Positions 23,186-33,132 of a stretch of DNA of 64,000 bases are shown here, piece after piece. Source of the stretch: Nectonema munidae (lineage: Eukaryota > Nematomorpha > Nectonematoida > Nectonematidae); assembly GCA_030549495.1 (NCBI GenBank), contig JAUIRK010001034.1:868001-932000 (forward strand). Direction: 5' to 3'. Positions within the stretch are counted from its first letter, which is position 1. Every line of letters begins with the position of its first letter. A model generated the notes under the pieces. The model worked only from the letters and a program-made list of their open reading frames with translations, did no database searches and was not told where the DNA came from. The position numbers were made by a program, and so were the translations under genes.

Positions 23186-24030
23186 TTGGTATCACTAGTA
23201 AAGTTTTTACTAAGAAGTAAAGTTTTTAGTAAAGAAGGATTAGTAAAGTTGTTTTTAGATGGGAAGACGATGACTTTACTAATTCTATCAGTTTGCCATT
23301 TTCACAGATATAAATTAGATATAAGACTTATAATATTATATTTGCTCTGTCTAAAGTTCAAAAACAGAATGACCTAGAATTGATAATTGACTCAAAGTTT
23401 AATTTTAATCTACATGTTTCAACTGTTGTGAAAAAAGCATATTCTACGATACATATGTCGAAAAACACCTTCATAATATGAAATAATGGAGTTGCTATCT
23501 CTACCTTTTCAAGTCCTTCGTAAAACCAATCCTCGAATACGCAAACCTGATTTATGGAAGCTATTTTGCTAGTAATGTTAAGAAGATTGAAAAAGTTCAA
23601 AAAAAAATTAATTAAAAGTTTACATGGCATGAGAAATATTTTCTACTTTGAAAGAATGAAAATTTTAAACTTACCTTCACTTCACTTTACTACAGAATAA
23701 AAAGAAATGAAATGATCACCATTTTCAACATTATAAAGAAGAATATGATAATGAAAGAAGATGTTTTGTCTGAGTTTTCTGCAAGAATTTCTCAATCGCA
23801 TTGCTACAAGTTTAAACCTGAAATTTTTCAAAACAACTATCGTCAAACTTATTCAACACAAAGAGTCTTTGATGATTGGAATTCCTTGGAGGGTGAAGTT
23901 GTTAATTCTCTTACAGTCAACGATTTTAAAAACAAACTTGATTCATTTTGGCAGTCTAGAATATTATTTTGTATTATTTAATAGTATCAAGTGGCAAATT
24001 TTACAGGAATCTACCTCTATTTTGCTTAAA
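23186..24030 (+). pseudogene. LINE ORF2 C-terminal relic
   Basis: Plus strand, two or three frames. DLELIIDSKFNFNLHVSTVV, then VKKAYSTIHMSKNTFI, ANLIYGSYFASNVKKIEKVQ (with shifts), SLHGMRNIFYFERMKILNLP and finally HCYKFKPEIFQNNYRQ with VFDDWNSLEGEVVNS. These are the thumb and tail blocks of CR1/L2-like ORF2 proteins. The 5' part, with the RT catalytic boxes, is absent, as expected for 5'-truncated insertion. A related minus-strand relic lies at 56880-57321. Confidence 0.8.
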
Positions 24031-24049
24031 TAAATATGTTATGTTATAA

Positions 24050-24425
24050 ACAGATTTAAACAGATTTGTATAGTCGGATGAGGATGCGACTACGGAATCA
24101 AATTTGACATGCTTGTGAATCCCGATGTCAGAATTAATTGATTAATAATTGCTATTCTAAGCAAACGCAAATTTTATACATCTTAAAAATTTAGACAGAA
24201 GATGTCTTTGTTCACGTGCTATTATAAAGAAAATCATATCATAAAAATTTGGACAAAGTTAAAATTGAAAAATTTTTCAAAAAAATTTTGTGATAAATGG
24301 AAAAATGTTTTAAAAGTGTAATTGGGAATGTTGAAATTTAAATGATCCGCGGATGATTTCTTTGAAGATGTAATTTCAGCGGATAATCCGCTTGTGTGGA
24401 TATCGGATACATCTCTAATATAAAT
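24050..24425 (+). repeat. Dispersed GCGGAT-rich repeat, copy 2 (plus orientation)
   Basis: Shares the ordered landmarks ATCAAATTTGACAT, GATGTCAGAATTAATT and ATAATTGCTATTCTAAGCAA with the minus-strand copy at 5529-5930, and carries GATCCGCGGATGATTTC and TCAGCGGATAATCCGC toward its end. Confidence 0.7.
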
Positions 24426-25180
24426 AAATAATACACCAGAAGGAGCATTGATTTATTTTCCTCAGTGTTAGAAGATGTGAGTCAATAAAGAACTCACTAT
24501 CCACTGATCCAGATAGGGCTTCTTTTGAAGTGGAGAAATTTAGATGGCGTTAAAAAGTATTATAAATATTCTTCATTTAATCAATATAAGTAAGTTTCAT
24601 AAGATTTAAAATAATTTTTTCAAATTCATTTTTAAATTCATTTTTAGTAATTTTACTGAACTCTTAAGAAATTGAAAATAGTAACGTTTTCTGAACTGTT
24701 GTAATTTTAATACAATTAAGAACGAAGTTTTGACGACGGGCTAACTTATTAACTTATTGAGGGTCTGTGTTTCTCTCGCGTATAGAAATGAGGGGATATT
24801 TGATCGGATTCACACTTGCAATTATTTGGGTGAGAGGCTGTTCGGACAACAGTTGTTAGATATCATGGTAAAGTTTACGAATTATCCTCGCATGATGTAC
24901 GAAGTTTTGATTTAAAGCTTGGTAAAGTTTAGTAATTTCATATTGCCCATCAGATATTAAATAGCATTCCTTGTTTTGGCATGACCTAATTTTTGGTACT
25001 TGTAACATTGTGAGGCTTTTTGGCTTCTCCAACGGAATTCATGGCATCTAAATCGAACTATAAGCATTTGGAGCGTCTTCTTACTTTGGTGAAATCACAT
25101 TTTGACTTAGAGTCAGAGGGGTGCTCTCTTTTACTTGGGGCTCGTCTGGTCTCAAACTCGAAGCCAGATGAGCTTGAGTC
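24426..25180. other. Intergenic, no gene recognised
   Basis: Slightly less AT-rich at 24830-25170 (for example GGTGAAATCACATTTTGACT, CTTGGGGCTCGTCTGG), perhaps a fragment of something coding, but no frame gives a recognisable protein. Confidence 0.4.
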
Positions 25181-25198
25181 AAGTATCTAAAAAATAAG

Positions 25199-25408
25199 AA
25201 TTCTGTAATCAAAGAATCGAAAAATATTCTTTTAAAAATCAAAAAATATGAAATTTCTGTTCATATTTTGCTACCTCATACAATGTTACAAAAGTTATTG
25301 CCTATATTTTGCAATTTGCACGATTTTAAATATTTATTTGTCAAATAATCAAAGAATCGAAAAATGTTCAGATCAAAAAATATTTATTCTTTTTAAATAT
25401 ATCGTTGG
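25199..25408 (+). repeat. Left arm of 210-bp inverted repeat
   Basis: From AATTCTGTAATCAAAG to ATATATCGTTGG. Its reverse complement is found with few mismatches at 25494-25702, separated by an 85-bp spacer. Transcripts would fold into a long hairpin. Confidence 0.9.
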
Positions 25409-25493
25409 TTATACTTTTAAAATAGAAAGATAAACCTAGTCTTTAATAATAATAAATTTTTATCAGCACATACCAAACTAAAAGTAAGGGGTG

Positions 25494-25702
25494 CCAACGA
25501 TATATTTAAAAGAATAAATATTTTTGATTTGAACATTTTTCGATTCTTTGATTATTTGACAAATAAATATTTAAAATCGTGCAAATTGCAAAGTATAGAA
25601 AATAACTTTTGTAACATCGTATGAGGTAGCAAAATATGAACAGAAAGTTTCATATTTTTTGATTTTTTAAAGAAAATTTTTCGATTCTTCGATTACAGAA
25701 TT
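25494..25702 (-). repeat. Right arm of 210-bp inverted repeat
   Basis: Begins CCAACGATATATTTAAAAG and ends CGATTACAGAATT, complementary to 25199-25408. A degraded third copy of part of this arm (GATTATTTGACAAATATATT onward) follows immediately to about 25775. Confidence 0.9.
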
Positions 25703-25789
25703 TTATTTTGATTATTTGACAAATATATTATTTAATATCGTGAAAAAATTGCAAAAATATAGCTAATAACTTATCTAAAATCTTTTCCT

Positions 25790-25880
25790 CGAATGAGGTA
25801 TATCAAATCTTACATCTAGCAAAATATGAACAGAAAGTTGAACATTGTCTCTCTAGTCATTTGTACATGGAATAGAAACC
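25790..25880 (+). repeat. Dispersed repeat, copy with expanded array
   Basis: CGAATGAGGTATATC, CTTACATCTAGCAAAATATG and AATAGAAACC match 11399-11488 in order and spacing; the copies then differ only in the number of 28-bp units. Confidence 0.85.
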
Positions 25881-26155
25881 ATCGTAGTATAAAGGTTGGA
25901 GATGAATCATCGTAGTATACAGGTTGGAGATGAATCATCGTAGTATACAGATTGGAGATGAATCATCGTAGTATACAGATTGGAGATGAATCATCGTAGT
26001 ATACAGGTTGGAGATGAATCATCGTAGTATACTGTTTGGAGATGAATCATCGTAGTATACAGATTGGAGATGAATCATCGTAGTATAGTGTTTGGAGATG
26101 AATCATCGTAGTATACAGGTGGGAGAAGAATCATCGTAGTATACAGGTGGGAGAT
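25881..26155 (+). repeat. 28-bp tandem array, ten units
   Basis: Units begin at 25881, 25909, 25937, 25965, 25993, 26021, 26049, 26077, 26105 and 26133, an exact 28-bp period. Each contains ATCGTAGTATA, then a variable tetramer region and GGAGATGAATC. Variation is confined to the middle (AAAGGTT, CAGGTT, CAGATT, CTGTTT, GTGTTT, CAGGTG), and some variants recur in neighbouring units, as expected from recent unequal exchange. There are no spacers, so this is not a CRISPR. Confidence 0.95.
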
Positions 26156-26179
26156 ATATAAGTATCTAAAAAATAAGAA

Positions 26180-27929
26180 ATACAGTCATTGTATTTGAAT
26201 AATTTATTATATACTAATATTTTATAATTTAAATATATTTTAATATATCGTATTAATTTTTATTTCATGCCAATTTTGGAGATTTCATGACTAAGCAATT
26301 TTTGGAAATTGAACGCTTGCAAATATTTAATGTATTTTGAACTTTTGGTAAATGATTCGCCAGTGAAATCATTAATGCTTTTCTAAAACAAAAAAACTTG
26401 TAGATTTAAAATGAAGTAAATTTTTTTTTATATAAATTAATACCACAAAAATTTAAAAACACAGATTTTTATATTAAAGTAAGTTGAAATCGGAAGTTAT
26501 TTTCTTTCATACGTTGGCTGGCTTTTAATTTATAGAACGAGAATGCATATGTAATTAAAATGTCTATGCTAAATTTTTTATTATTTAATCACTTTAGCTG
26601 TACATAAGAGGTAGAAGAGTTGCCTCACAAAATCGATATCATTTTTCGGATCGGGTTTTTGAAAATTTTTAAATTGCCTGTCACTTTTAGAAATAATATT
26701 TGAGAGTTGTTTGGAAAATATTATGCACATCGATAATAATCCCAAACTTTCTAATTTTTTGAAATTTCTTGGAAGAGAAATTGAAAAATATAGATATCGC
26801 GGTATTGAGGTTTGCTAGATAAACGGTTAGGTTTGGTTAGGGAGTTACAGTTAGAAGAATAATTTTAGACTGTTTGGTGTTGAAAAAGAATCATGCGTTT
26901 AAAACTTTGACATAGTTTATTATTTGAATGTTGAATTTAAAATGCTTAATATTACCAGAACCTGTAAATAGTTTACTGAAGGCACCACTGTTTCGCACCT
27001 TTTTGCAATTCCTGCGCGCTTTTATATATATTTTTTTTTGTAATAATTTTCTTTAGAGAATCTTTGTTAGTCATGAGAATTTGAAAAGCGACTTTTTGAA
27101 GCAAAGTATTGTTTTTTTGATCACAGCAACGATTTTAATAGTGAAGATACCATTTCTTTATTGTAACATATTTCATCCAACAAAAAGAGACCAGATGAAG
27201 TAATCTCGATGATCATTCCAGCGGGGTAAAGTAATAAAATGGTTTAAAAATAAAATGATGTCGCTGATGATAACTATTTATTTAAAATGATATGTAAACC
27301 TTTTAAATACATAATGAATATTCTTCAAAAAAAATTTTCGCATTGATTGAGAAGATGTTTGCAAATAGCTCATTTGAATTGCAAAAGTGGGTGACGAAAC
27401 TGAGATGGTATATTGCTGTTTATTTCGGTGGTGCTTACGACTTTGTGGGTAAATTAATTTTGTTTTTTCACGCCTGAGTTCTAATAATTCCAATTTAATT
27501 GAATCATAGCTCTAAGAAATTTTTGAGATTATTAATAGAACATGTGTGATCACGACATTAATTTCCTGAGATTTTTTCTCTTTTTAGCAAATGTCCAATT
27601 ACTAGGCAGATCAGACGTACTGTTTTGAATTGTACAGTACCGTCTTTTCATCTATTTTTACTGTCCCGTCTTTTTAACAAATGTTCTTTTCGACCAAAAC
27701 TTATGTTATTTTATTACAAAATAATAAAGGCTAACTTTTTGAATAAACTTTGTTTCATAGATAAATTTGATTAAAATTAATTTTATTATAGCTCATTATA
27801 TAAACTATATATATACGTTTGTTTTGAATTTATTTCCAAAGTTCAACTAAACTTAATTTTGCAAATTGTCGTTTTTTTGTTAGCAATAGTTAAAATCTCC
27901 CGTTTTTGTCACAATGAAATATGGTAGGT
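26180..27929. other. Intergenic, no gene seen
   Basis: AT-rich; short frames such as minus 27278-27493 show no family features. CTAGTAAG at 27930-27937 is the left hAT target duplication. Confidence 0.6.
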
Positions 27930-27937
27930 CTAGTAAG

Positions 27938-29722
27938 TAAGGCTGCTAACGATTAATTTATTTTAAATAGTTAACTTTTTTATATTAACGATTAATTAAT
28001 AGTTAATTTCGATTAAATCAAAACATCAGTTTGTACAAATTTATTTAACATATTTTTCATTTGAATTTAAATTTAAGAAGTGTAATAAGCGTTTTCTCTT
28101 TCAAATATCGTGAGATAAACAGCTACGTAGACACACACGCATATTAACAGTGTTTGGTTCAAGTGATGAACGCGTTTTGTTAACAATGTAACCAGCAGAG
28201 CTCAATAATCGTTCACACGGAACTGAAGTAGCAGGTATGCAATGTACACTTTTAGCAAATAATGCCAATTTTGGATATCGATATTCATTAAGTTTCCACC
28301 ATTGTAGTGGATCAACTGATTGCGCAAATTTTTTCTCCATTTTATATAGTTGCACTTCATCAAAAACATTTTCGGAATCTTCTTGTGAGTCTGGGTCAGT
28401 CTCCATCAACTTGAAATGCTTTTCACTTGTTTCGCATGTAGTGTCATTGACACTATTAGAATTATCTTGTGTGTTTGTCTTCAGGCAATCTTTATTTGCT
28501 AATTGTAGACCAAGTTTGTTCTTTTGCATCATCTAATAAGCACTTCAAGCTTTTATATCGTGGAAAACAGCAAAGTTTTCCATATCAGCTACACGTTTGT
28601 TAAAGTCATTAATTGAGGCTTCTTTGAATCTAGCTATATAACCTGAATCATCATCATTCACACTCATATGCTTTGTTAAAAAAGATAACAATGGCAATAC
28701 ACAGCTACATATCACATATTTTTCACCGCCTAGCAGAACTATAGCCTGGCGGAATATGTCTAAATCTATGACGTATTTTGAAATTTTTTGAAGGTTGAAG
28801 TTTGAAAGGTTTCAAACCGACATAGTACTTTTCTTTGGTTGACATGTAAAGATTTAATGACTCTTTAGCCTGCAGCAAACTTTGCAGCATATAAAGAACG
28901 CTGTTCCATCTTGCTGTAGCTTACGCAATGGAGAGTCAATACAATTTTGCAATTCAGTTGTATTGATCGGGCTATGCTTAAAATTTCCCACAATTTTTCG
29001 ACACTTTGCAAACAACACTTCGCTATCTGCAGCTTTAAATCCATTCAATATGCTTAACTGTAGTATGGCTGTGAGCTAAACAAGGAATATGTGAAAAACG
29101 TGCATGAATAACAGCGGAAGTCATATTTCGTGCATTGTCAGTTACTATAACCTGGATCTTTTCTCTTATATTTCAGTCTTTTACAAAGTGTTCATATAAC
29201 TCAGCAACATTGGCAAAATAGTGACGTTCAACTACATTAACGCATCTTAGAACAACACTTTTTAAACTCCAGTCATCATTAATCCAATGGCCAATGGTTC
29301 CATAATAACTTTCATTTCCTAAAGATGTCCAAAAATCAGACGTTAGTGCAATTGCTTTTAAATTCTTCACTGCTTGTGACTTTTCATGTTGAAGTTTCGA
29401 ATATTGTAGCGAGTGTTTGTTTTGAAGGTGATAAGTAAGGGACGTGTTAAATCATTGATATGCAAACGATTTATCACAATGAATGCAATAAACGTTGGCA
29501 GTATTTTTAATATTACCATCATCCAACAATTTGAAACCAAAATGATTATGTAATTTGCCAGAAATAGGTTTATATTTATTAAATTGTTTTTTTGTCGCCA
29601 TTTTATTTATTGAGATAGTCTAAAAAATAAAATTTAATCTGATTAATAGTTAAAGAAAACTTTAATCGTTAAAATAAATTAACGATTAATCGATCAATTA
29701 ATCTTTAAATTCCACAGCTCTA
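27938..29722 (-). mobile_element. BED-finger hAT element, 1.8 kb, exact 8-bp TSD
   Basis: Left end TAAGGCTGCTAACGATTAAT; right end (inverted) TAGAGCTGTGGAATTTAAAG. The target duplication CTAGTAAG is at 27930-27937 and 29723-29730. Subterminal ACGATTAAT motifs occur at both ends, as expected for transposase binding sites. It encodes a broken transposase on the minus strand. Confidence 0.9.
28101..29602 (-). pseudogene. hAT transposase (BED zinc finger), inactivated
   Basis: Reading down the minus strand from the Met at 29602: MATKKQFNKYKPISGKL; a BED finger VYCIHCDKSFAYQ...TSLTYHLQNKH with a TGA inside it (about 29450); AIALTSDFWTSLGNESYYGT, which contains the first catalytic Asp region; VIVTDNARNMTSAVIHARFS and IPCLAHSHTTVKHIEW; CRKIVGNFKHSPINTTELQN; and the dimerisation domain DPLQWWKLNEYRYPKLALFA...VPCERLLSSAGYIVNKTRS, with a stop at 28101. 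Frame changes between blocks and a shortened middle show it cannot make active protein. Confidence 0.88.
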
Positions 29723-29730
29723 CTAGTAAG

Positions 29731-30490
29731 TACTATATTATAAGAAACTTCTAATGATTATGCATTATCAATCATATTAGCCAATATAACACTAAACACA
29801 CATTTCATATTCTATTTGAGTAGATAATTATAAAAAAATTCAAATAATTAAGTCAAAAATAAATATAACCGTTGGAAATATGAAGTTTAATTAATTAAAT
29901 TATCAATTTTGTTATACTTCAATATTAATACTTTTGGTGCAATTTAAAGTTAACCTTAGGAATGAAATGGATTGACTCAGTTAACCATTTTTACACAGTT
30001 ATACAAAGTCAAAACGCAAAAAACAATTAAATTAAAATTTGAAAAAAGAATTCAATTAATTTTGTATCGATATCATTGATGTTCTCATGCATTTAACATT
30101 TGCATCAATCTAAAATGATCTGTAAAATATAAACTCAAAGAGAAGGTATACTTAAAGTACAATGTTGTGATTGGCCGAATAGTATATATGTGGGTAAATC
30201 CGAAAAAAGTTTTTATTTAATTAATAGTTTTGAATTTTTCATCTTGGTTGACAGTTTTAGCAAGCAAGAAAAACGATGTATGGATTTCCAGACGATTATA
30301 TTCTTTCAAAGATTTTACCTTTAAGGTTATTTAAAATTTTTGTTTAATTAAACATGAGAAGCAATATTTTGCACATGTGGAAAGGAAGGTAATCTTACTT
30401 TTTTCACGATTTCTTTCTTTGGAAATATGAGGCTTTGCATGTTTGTAACTTTATATTTTGTAAAGTTTTTTTTATTAAAATTTTTTCAAT
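29731..30490. other. Spacer between the hAT element and the BCL-2-like gene
   Basis: AT-rich. AATAAA on the minus strand at 30471-30476 lies 15 nt past the tentative BCL-2-like stop and could be its polyadenylation signal. Confidence 0.5.
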
Positions 30491-30541
30491 TTAGCCTTTA
30501 CACAAAGTTATACATGTTAAGAATTCATTGATTTCTCTTTG
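30491..30541 (-). CDS. Tentative BCL-2-like terminal exon
   Basis: A strong acceptor (ATATTTCTCTTACTTCAG) is followed in phase 0 by QREINEFLTCITLCKG and a stop, with AATAAA 15 nt further on. It lacks the hydrophobic tail usual for the family. The true last exon could lie farther downstream. Confidence 0.35.
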   Translation of the reverse strand, partial: QREINEFLTCITLCKG

Positions 30542-33132
30542 CTGAAGTAAGAGAAATATCATAATTACATACTTTAAGTCTTACAGATTCAAACGAAATC
30601 GAAAAATTCATCTATAAGTTAAACTAGTGTGAAATCATGAAAAAACTCATTAAAATTTTTGGTAGTAAAAAAGTTTGAATAAAATTATATCTTCAAGCAA
30701 GAGGATTGGTAAATAGTCGTACCTTCACAAATACGATGCAATGGATGTAGACAAAGTAAAGCATAAAAGTATTTACTAGAAAAATTTACCCAAGTCAGGG
30801 GTTGTTCTCGGATCCAATTAACGATGAACTTTTCGAAAATCCTGGCCAATACGTCTCGCACAATTTCGATGCTTTCTGATTCTCCTTTCTTCAGCATTTC
30901 TCCCACAAACAAAGAAGAAACCGAAAAGATGGAAGCAACTTTGCACCACGTCATATCTCCGATTGTTGCGATGTTTTCAACGAAGTCATAAAATTTGTTG
31001 TAGATTCTTTAAATATGATGCATTCTTATACTACTTTTATTATCATTATTATCAGCATTTCTTTTGATATTTTTAAATGTTTGAGTGTTCTCGTGTAAAA
31101 TTAGTCTAAGCGTCAACAAATCTAATTAAAAATAATATTTATATCTTACATTATAAAGCAAAAATATCTACTGAAAATGTCACATACAAAGTGTGACCCT
31201 GTGCAACCTGAATTTCTTATTAAACAAGTAGCTACGGACATAAGCAAGATATCAAGTCAGTATTACCTAGCGTATATAGGTAGACACATATTCTGCATGG
31301 TTGGGAGTGAGAAGATTCAAAGACACAACTATCAACAGCATAAAAGATTGCCTACTACAATAGTTGTCCACATTCGGAGTACCCTAAGAGACATCAAACG
31401 AGACCAAGATGCTTAATACAAACCGACCGGCCCAAACAGTTTCGACTTAAAGGAATGGACCAAAGTTAGATATCAAAAAAGCGTCCTCAGTTCTTCTTTT
31501 GGCTGTCCTTTGAGAGACCAATTGCCATCTCACGGGTATAACTTGGAGTCAAAATGGAAGAAAATTAATAGAATGAGAGAGCAAGCGTTAGCAAAAAGAC
31601 ATATCTTAAACGCAGATAAAAGTGAGAAACCGTGGAAATCTTTGTCGTTATGGCAGGCCGTGCAAATACAAAATTAACACGACAAAAAACCGATGGAGTG
31701 GAAAAGCACGGGGATGATAAATTGAGTTCGGTCGTATTGGCGATATTTAATTTTGGTAGACGCGGCAGCAGCAGACTGCTTTACATTCAGAAACAGGAGG
31801 CATTTAAGCCACATTGATCCTGTCGCAAAGAGAAACTTGGATGCGAGAGCATTTTTGCCGGGCAAACCATAAACGGATGCTTCAAAGTCAAAAGGATGTG
31901 GACCCGCGAGATAATCAAACGGAGCATCAAGGCGAAGATTCAATTCAAATCAATTTTTTGCGATGAAAGTTCTTCTAAATTGAACTCGTTGTTGTATTAA
32001 TGCTAAAGATAAAGAATAAATTTAAAGAACATTGCCACTAGTACAACGTTTCCCAACTGCTGGTCCATGGACCACTGCTGGTCCATAAGACAACTCCTTG
32101 CTGGTCCACGAAAAATTTTTCAAAAGAGAAAAGTATAGTGAAATTTCGCTTTTATAATTGCAACTATAATTGGCTATTTTTTTTTATTTATTTTGTATAA
32201 TAACTCAGATTATTTACTTATTTTGGGGCGAAAAGAGTAAGACTTTATCTATAACTCCTCCAGACATAGACAGCTTGGTCAAAGAAAAAAGAGTTCAGAA
32301 GTCTGGTTACAGCAAAAGCACAAAATCAAATTTTATTGATTTGTTACTTTTATCTAAATTTTTTTTGATTTTATAATAAATTTTTAGTATGGATCATAAT
32401 AAGTTTTTCTCACAAAAATAATGCTGGTCCATACCATTTTTGCTTTTTGGAAAATGGTCCACGACCAGAAACGAGTTGGGAAACACTGCACTAGTACAAG
32501 GACCCTATTATAAAGAATTGTTTGAAGAAATACAATCTGATTTTTTGGTAGAGGTGAAAGTCAATTCTGAAATATTTGGTCAATTCTGGAAATAGCTTCA
32601 CCAACTTTGGCATAAAATTTGACAAGGTGAAAGATAGAAAACTATTTAGATCTTTTCAAAAATTGGACTTATGAGAATAATAATTTAGGCTAAGCTAATT
32701 TTATAAAGGAACTGTCTTTAACCGTCTTGTCTTCCATTATGAACTTCTGATAGCTTTCAACAAAAAAGAGAAGACATTTTAAAAAGGGAGACCCTATTTT
32801 ACCATTTCAGTACTATCCTTGAGAATTGTCTGATTCAAAATTTCGTGGAAATAATTTGAACAGTAAAAAATGACTTACACGTTATTGGTAGCATGACTGC
32901 TGAGGATTTTAGTAGGCAGGTTTCTCAGAACTTCGTGGAATTGCGATTCAAAGAGATCAGCGAGGTAGTGAATGCTTTCAAAAGAGTCATACTTGTTGGG
33001 GTACTCGTTGAAATAGCTGTTCGCCACAATAACACCTTTTTCTGAGAGCTTGTGCTTGAGGTACAAATTGAAGTTAGCATTTGTTTCCACTAGCACTGAA
33101 TCGATGCCATTTTTCTCTGGTCTAGAATCCAT
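30491..33132 (-). CDS. BCL-2 family apoptosis regulator, three-exon model
   Basis: Regulator of mitochondrial apoptosis (family knowledge). Exons: 32879-33132, 31006-30790 and tentatively 30541-30491, giving 174 codons including stop. Seen: a BH4-like helix NLYLKHKLSEKGVIV (22-36); BH3-like SIHYLADLFESQFHEVL (53-69) with the L..LAD core; BH1-like GDMTWCKVASIFSVSSLF (101-118); and BH2-like NWIREQPLTW (148-157). The intron after W157 is phase 0, exactly where vertebrate BCL2-type genes have the BH2 intron. Oddities: the BH1 Gly of NWGR is Cys here, BH2 lacks GGW, and no C-terminal membrane anchor is seen in the model. TW at BH1 is BOK-like, whereas the BH4 helix favours the anti-apoptotic group. 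Subfamily undecided. Confidence 0.85.
30790..31006 (-). CDS. BCL-2-like exon 2 (BH1 and most of BH2)
   Basis: Acceptor TTTAAAG at 31007. It encodes IYNKFYDFVENIATIGDMTW, then CKVASIFSVSSLFVGEML and IVRDVLARIFEKFIVNWIRE. The donor is TTGG/GTAAAT at 30789. Reading through the donor would add a chance tail to about 30685, similar in style to the BCL2-beta read-through isoform. Confidence 0.9.
31150..31980 (+). pseudogene. Ty3/gypsy-type retroelement fragment: integrase core to C-terminus
   Basis: GC-richer than its surroundings. In broken plus-strand frames one can read an integrase core remnant (SSQYYLAYI...FCMVGSEK), then FGCPLRDQLPSHG, REQALAKRHILNADKS, QAVQIQN, KKPMEWKSTGMIN and TFRNRRHL. 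These correspond in order to the REEALRNRH...VGD.V.IQNQ...W..TG...LRNR tail of gypsy-group polyproteins. Frameshifts and stops occur throughout. No LTRs were recognised, so only a 3' pol fragment survives. It is antisense to the BCL-2-like gene. Confidence 0.75.
32044..32488. mobile_element. hAT MITE, 445 bp, exact 8-bp TSD
   Basis: Ends CAACGTTTCCCAACTGC and (inverted) CAGTGTTTCCCAACTCG. The target duplication is CACTAGTA at 32036-32043 and 32489-32496. Subterminal TGCTGGTCCAT/ATGGTCCACGACC motifs occur near both ends. The TA at positions 4-5 of the duplication fits the Buster-type hAT preference. It lies in BCL-2-like intron 1. Confidence 0.9.
32879..33132 (-). CDS. BCL-2-like exon 1 (BH4 and BH3 segments)
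   Basis: The ATG at 33132 sits in a good context (ACCATGG). It encodes 84 residues plus two bases, and the donor is a consensus GTAAGT at 32878. The join to exon 2 (GT/A) makes Val85. Confidence 0.88.

Larger units (their letters stand above)
25181..26179. mobile_element. Composite repeat element bounded by 20-bp direct repeats
   Basis: AAGTATCTAAAAAATAAGAA occurs identically at 25181-25200 and 26160-26179. Between the two copies lie a large inverted repeat (arms 25199-25408 and 25494-25702), a partial third arm copy (about 25703-25775), a dispersed-repeat segment (25790-25880) and a ten-unit 28-bp array. The direct repeats look like a long target duplication or terminal repeats of an inserted element. 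No protein is encoded. Foldback-type elements and tandem-repeat-bearing Helitron-like elements are possible relatives, neither proven. Confidence 0.65.
31007..32878 (-). other. BCL-2-like intron 1
   Basis: 1.9-kb intron holding a plus-strand Ty3/gypsy fragment (31150-31980) and a hAT MITE (32044-32488). The rest is unremarkable AT-rich DNA. Confidence 0.8.

Noticed and set aside
25881-26155. CRISPR-like regular repeat array
   Set aside because: Units are contiguous with no unique spacers, in a eukaryotic sequence; it is a minisatellite.
30240-30305. Alternative terminal exon for the BCL-2-like gene (minus, NIIVWKSIHRFS...)
   Set aside because: The acceptor lacks a pyrimidine tract, and the peptide has no membrane anchor or family similarity; the 30541 site is better.
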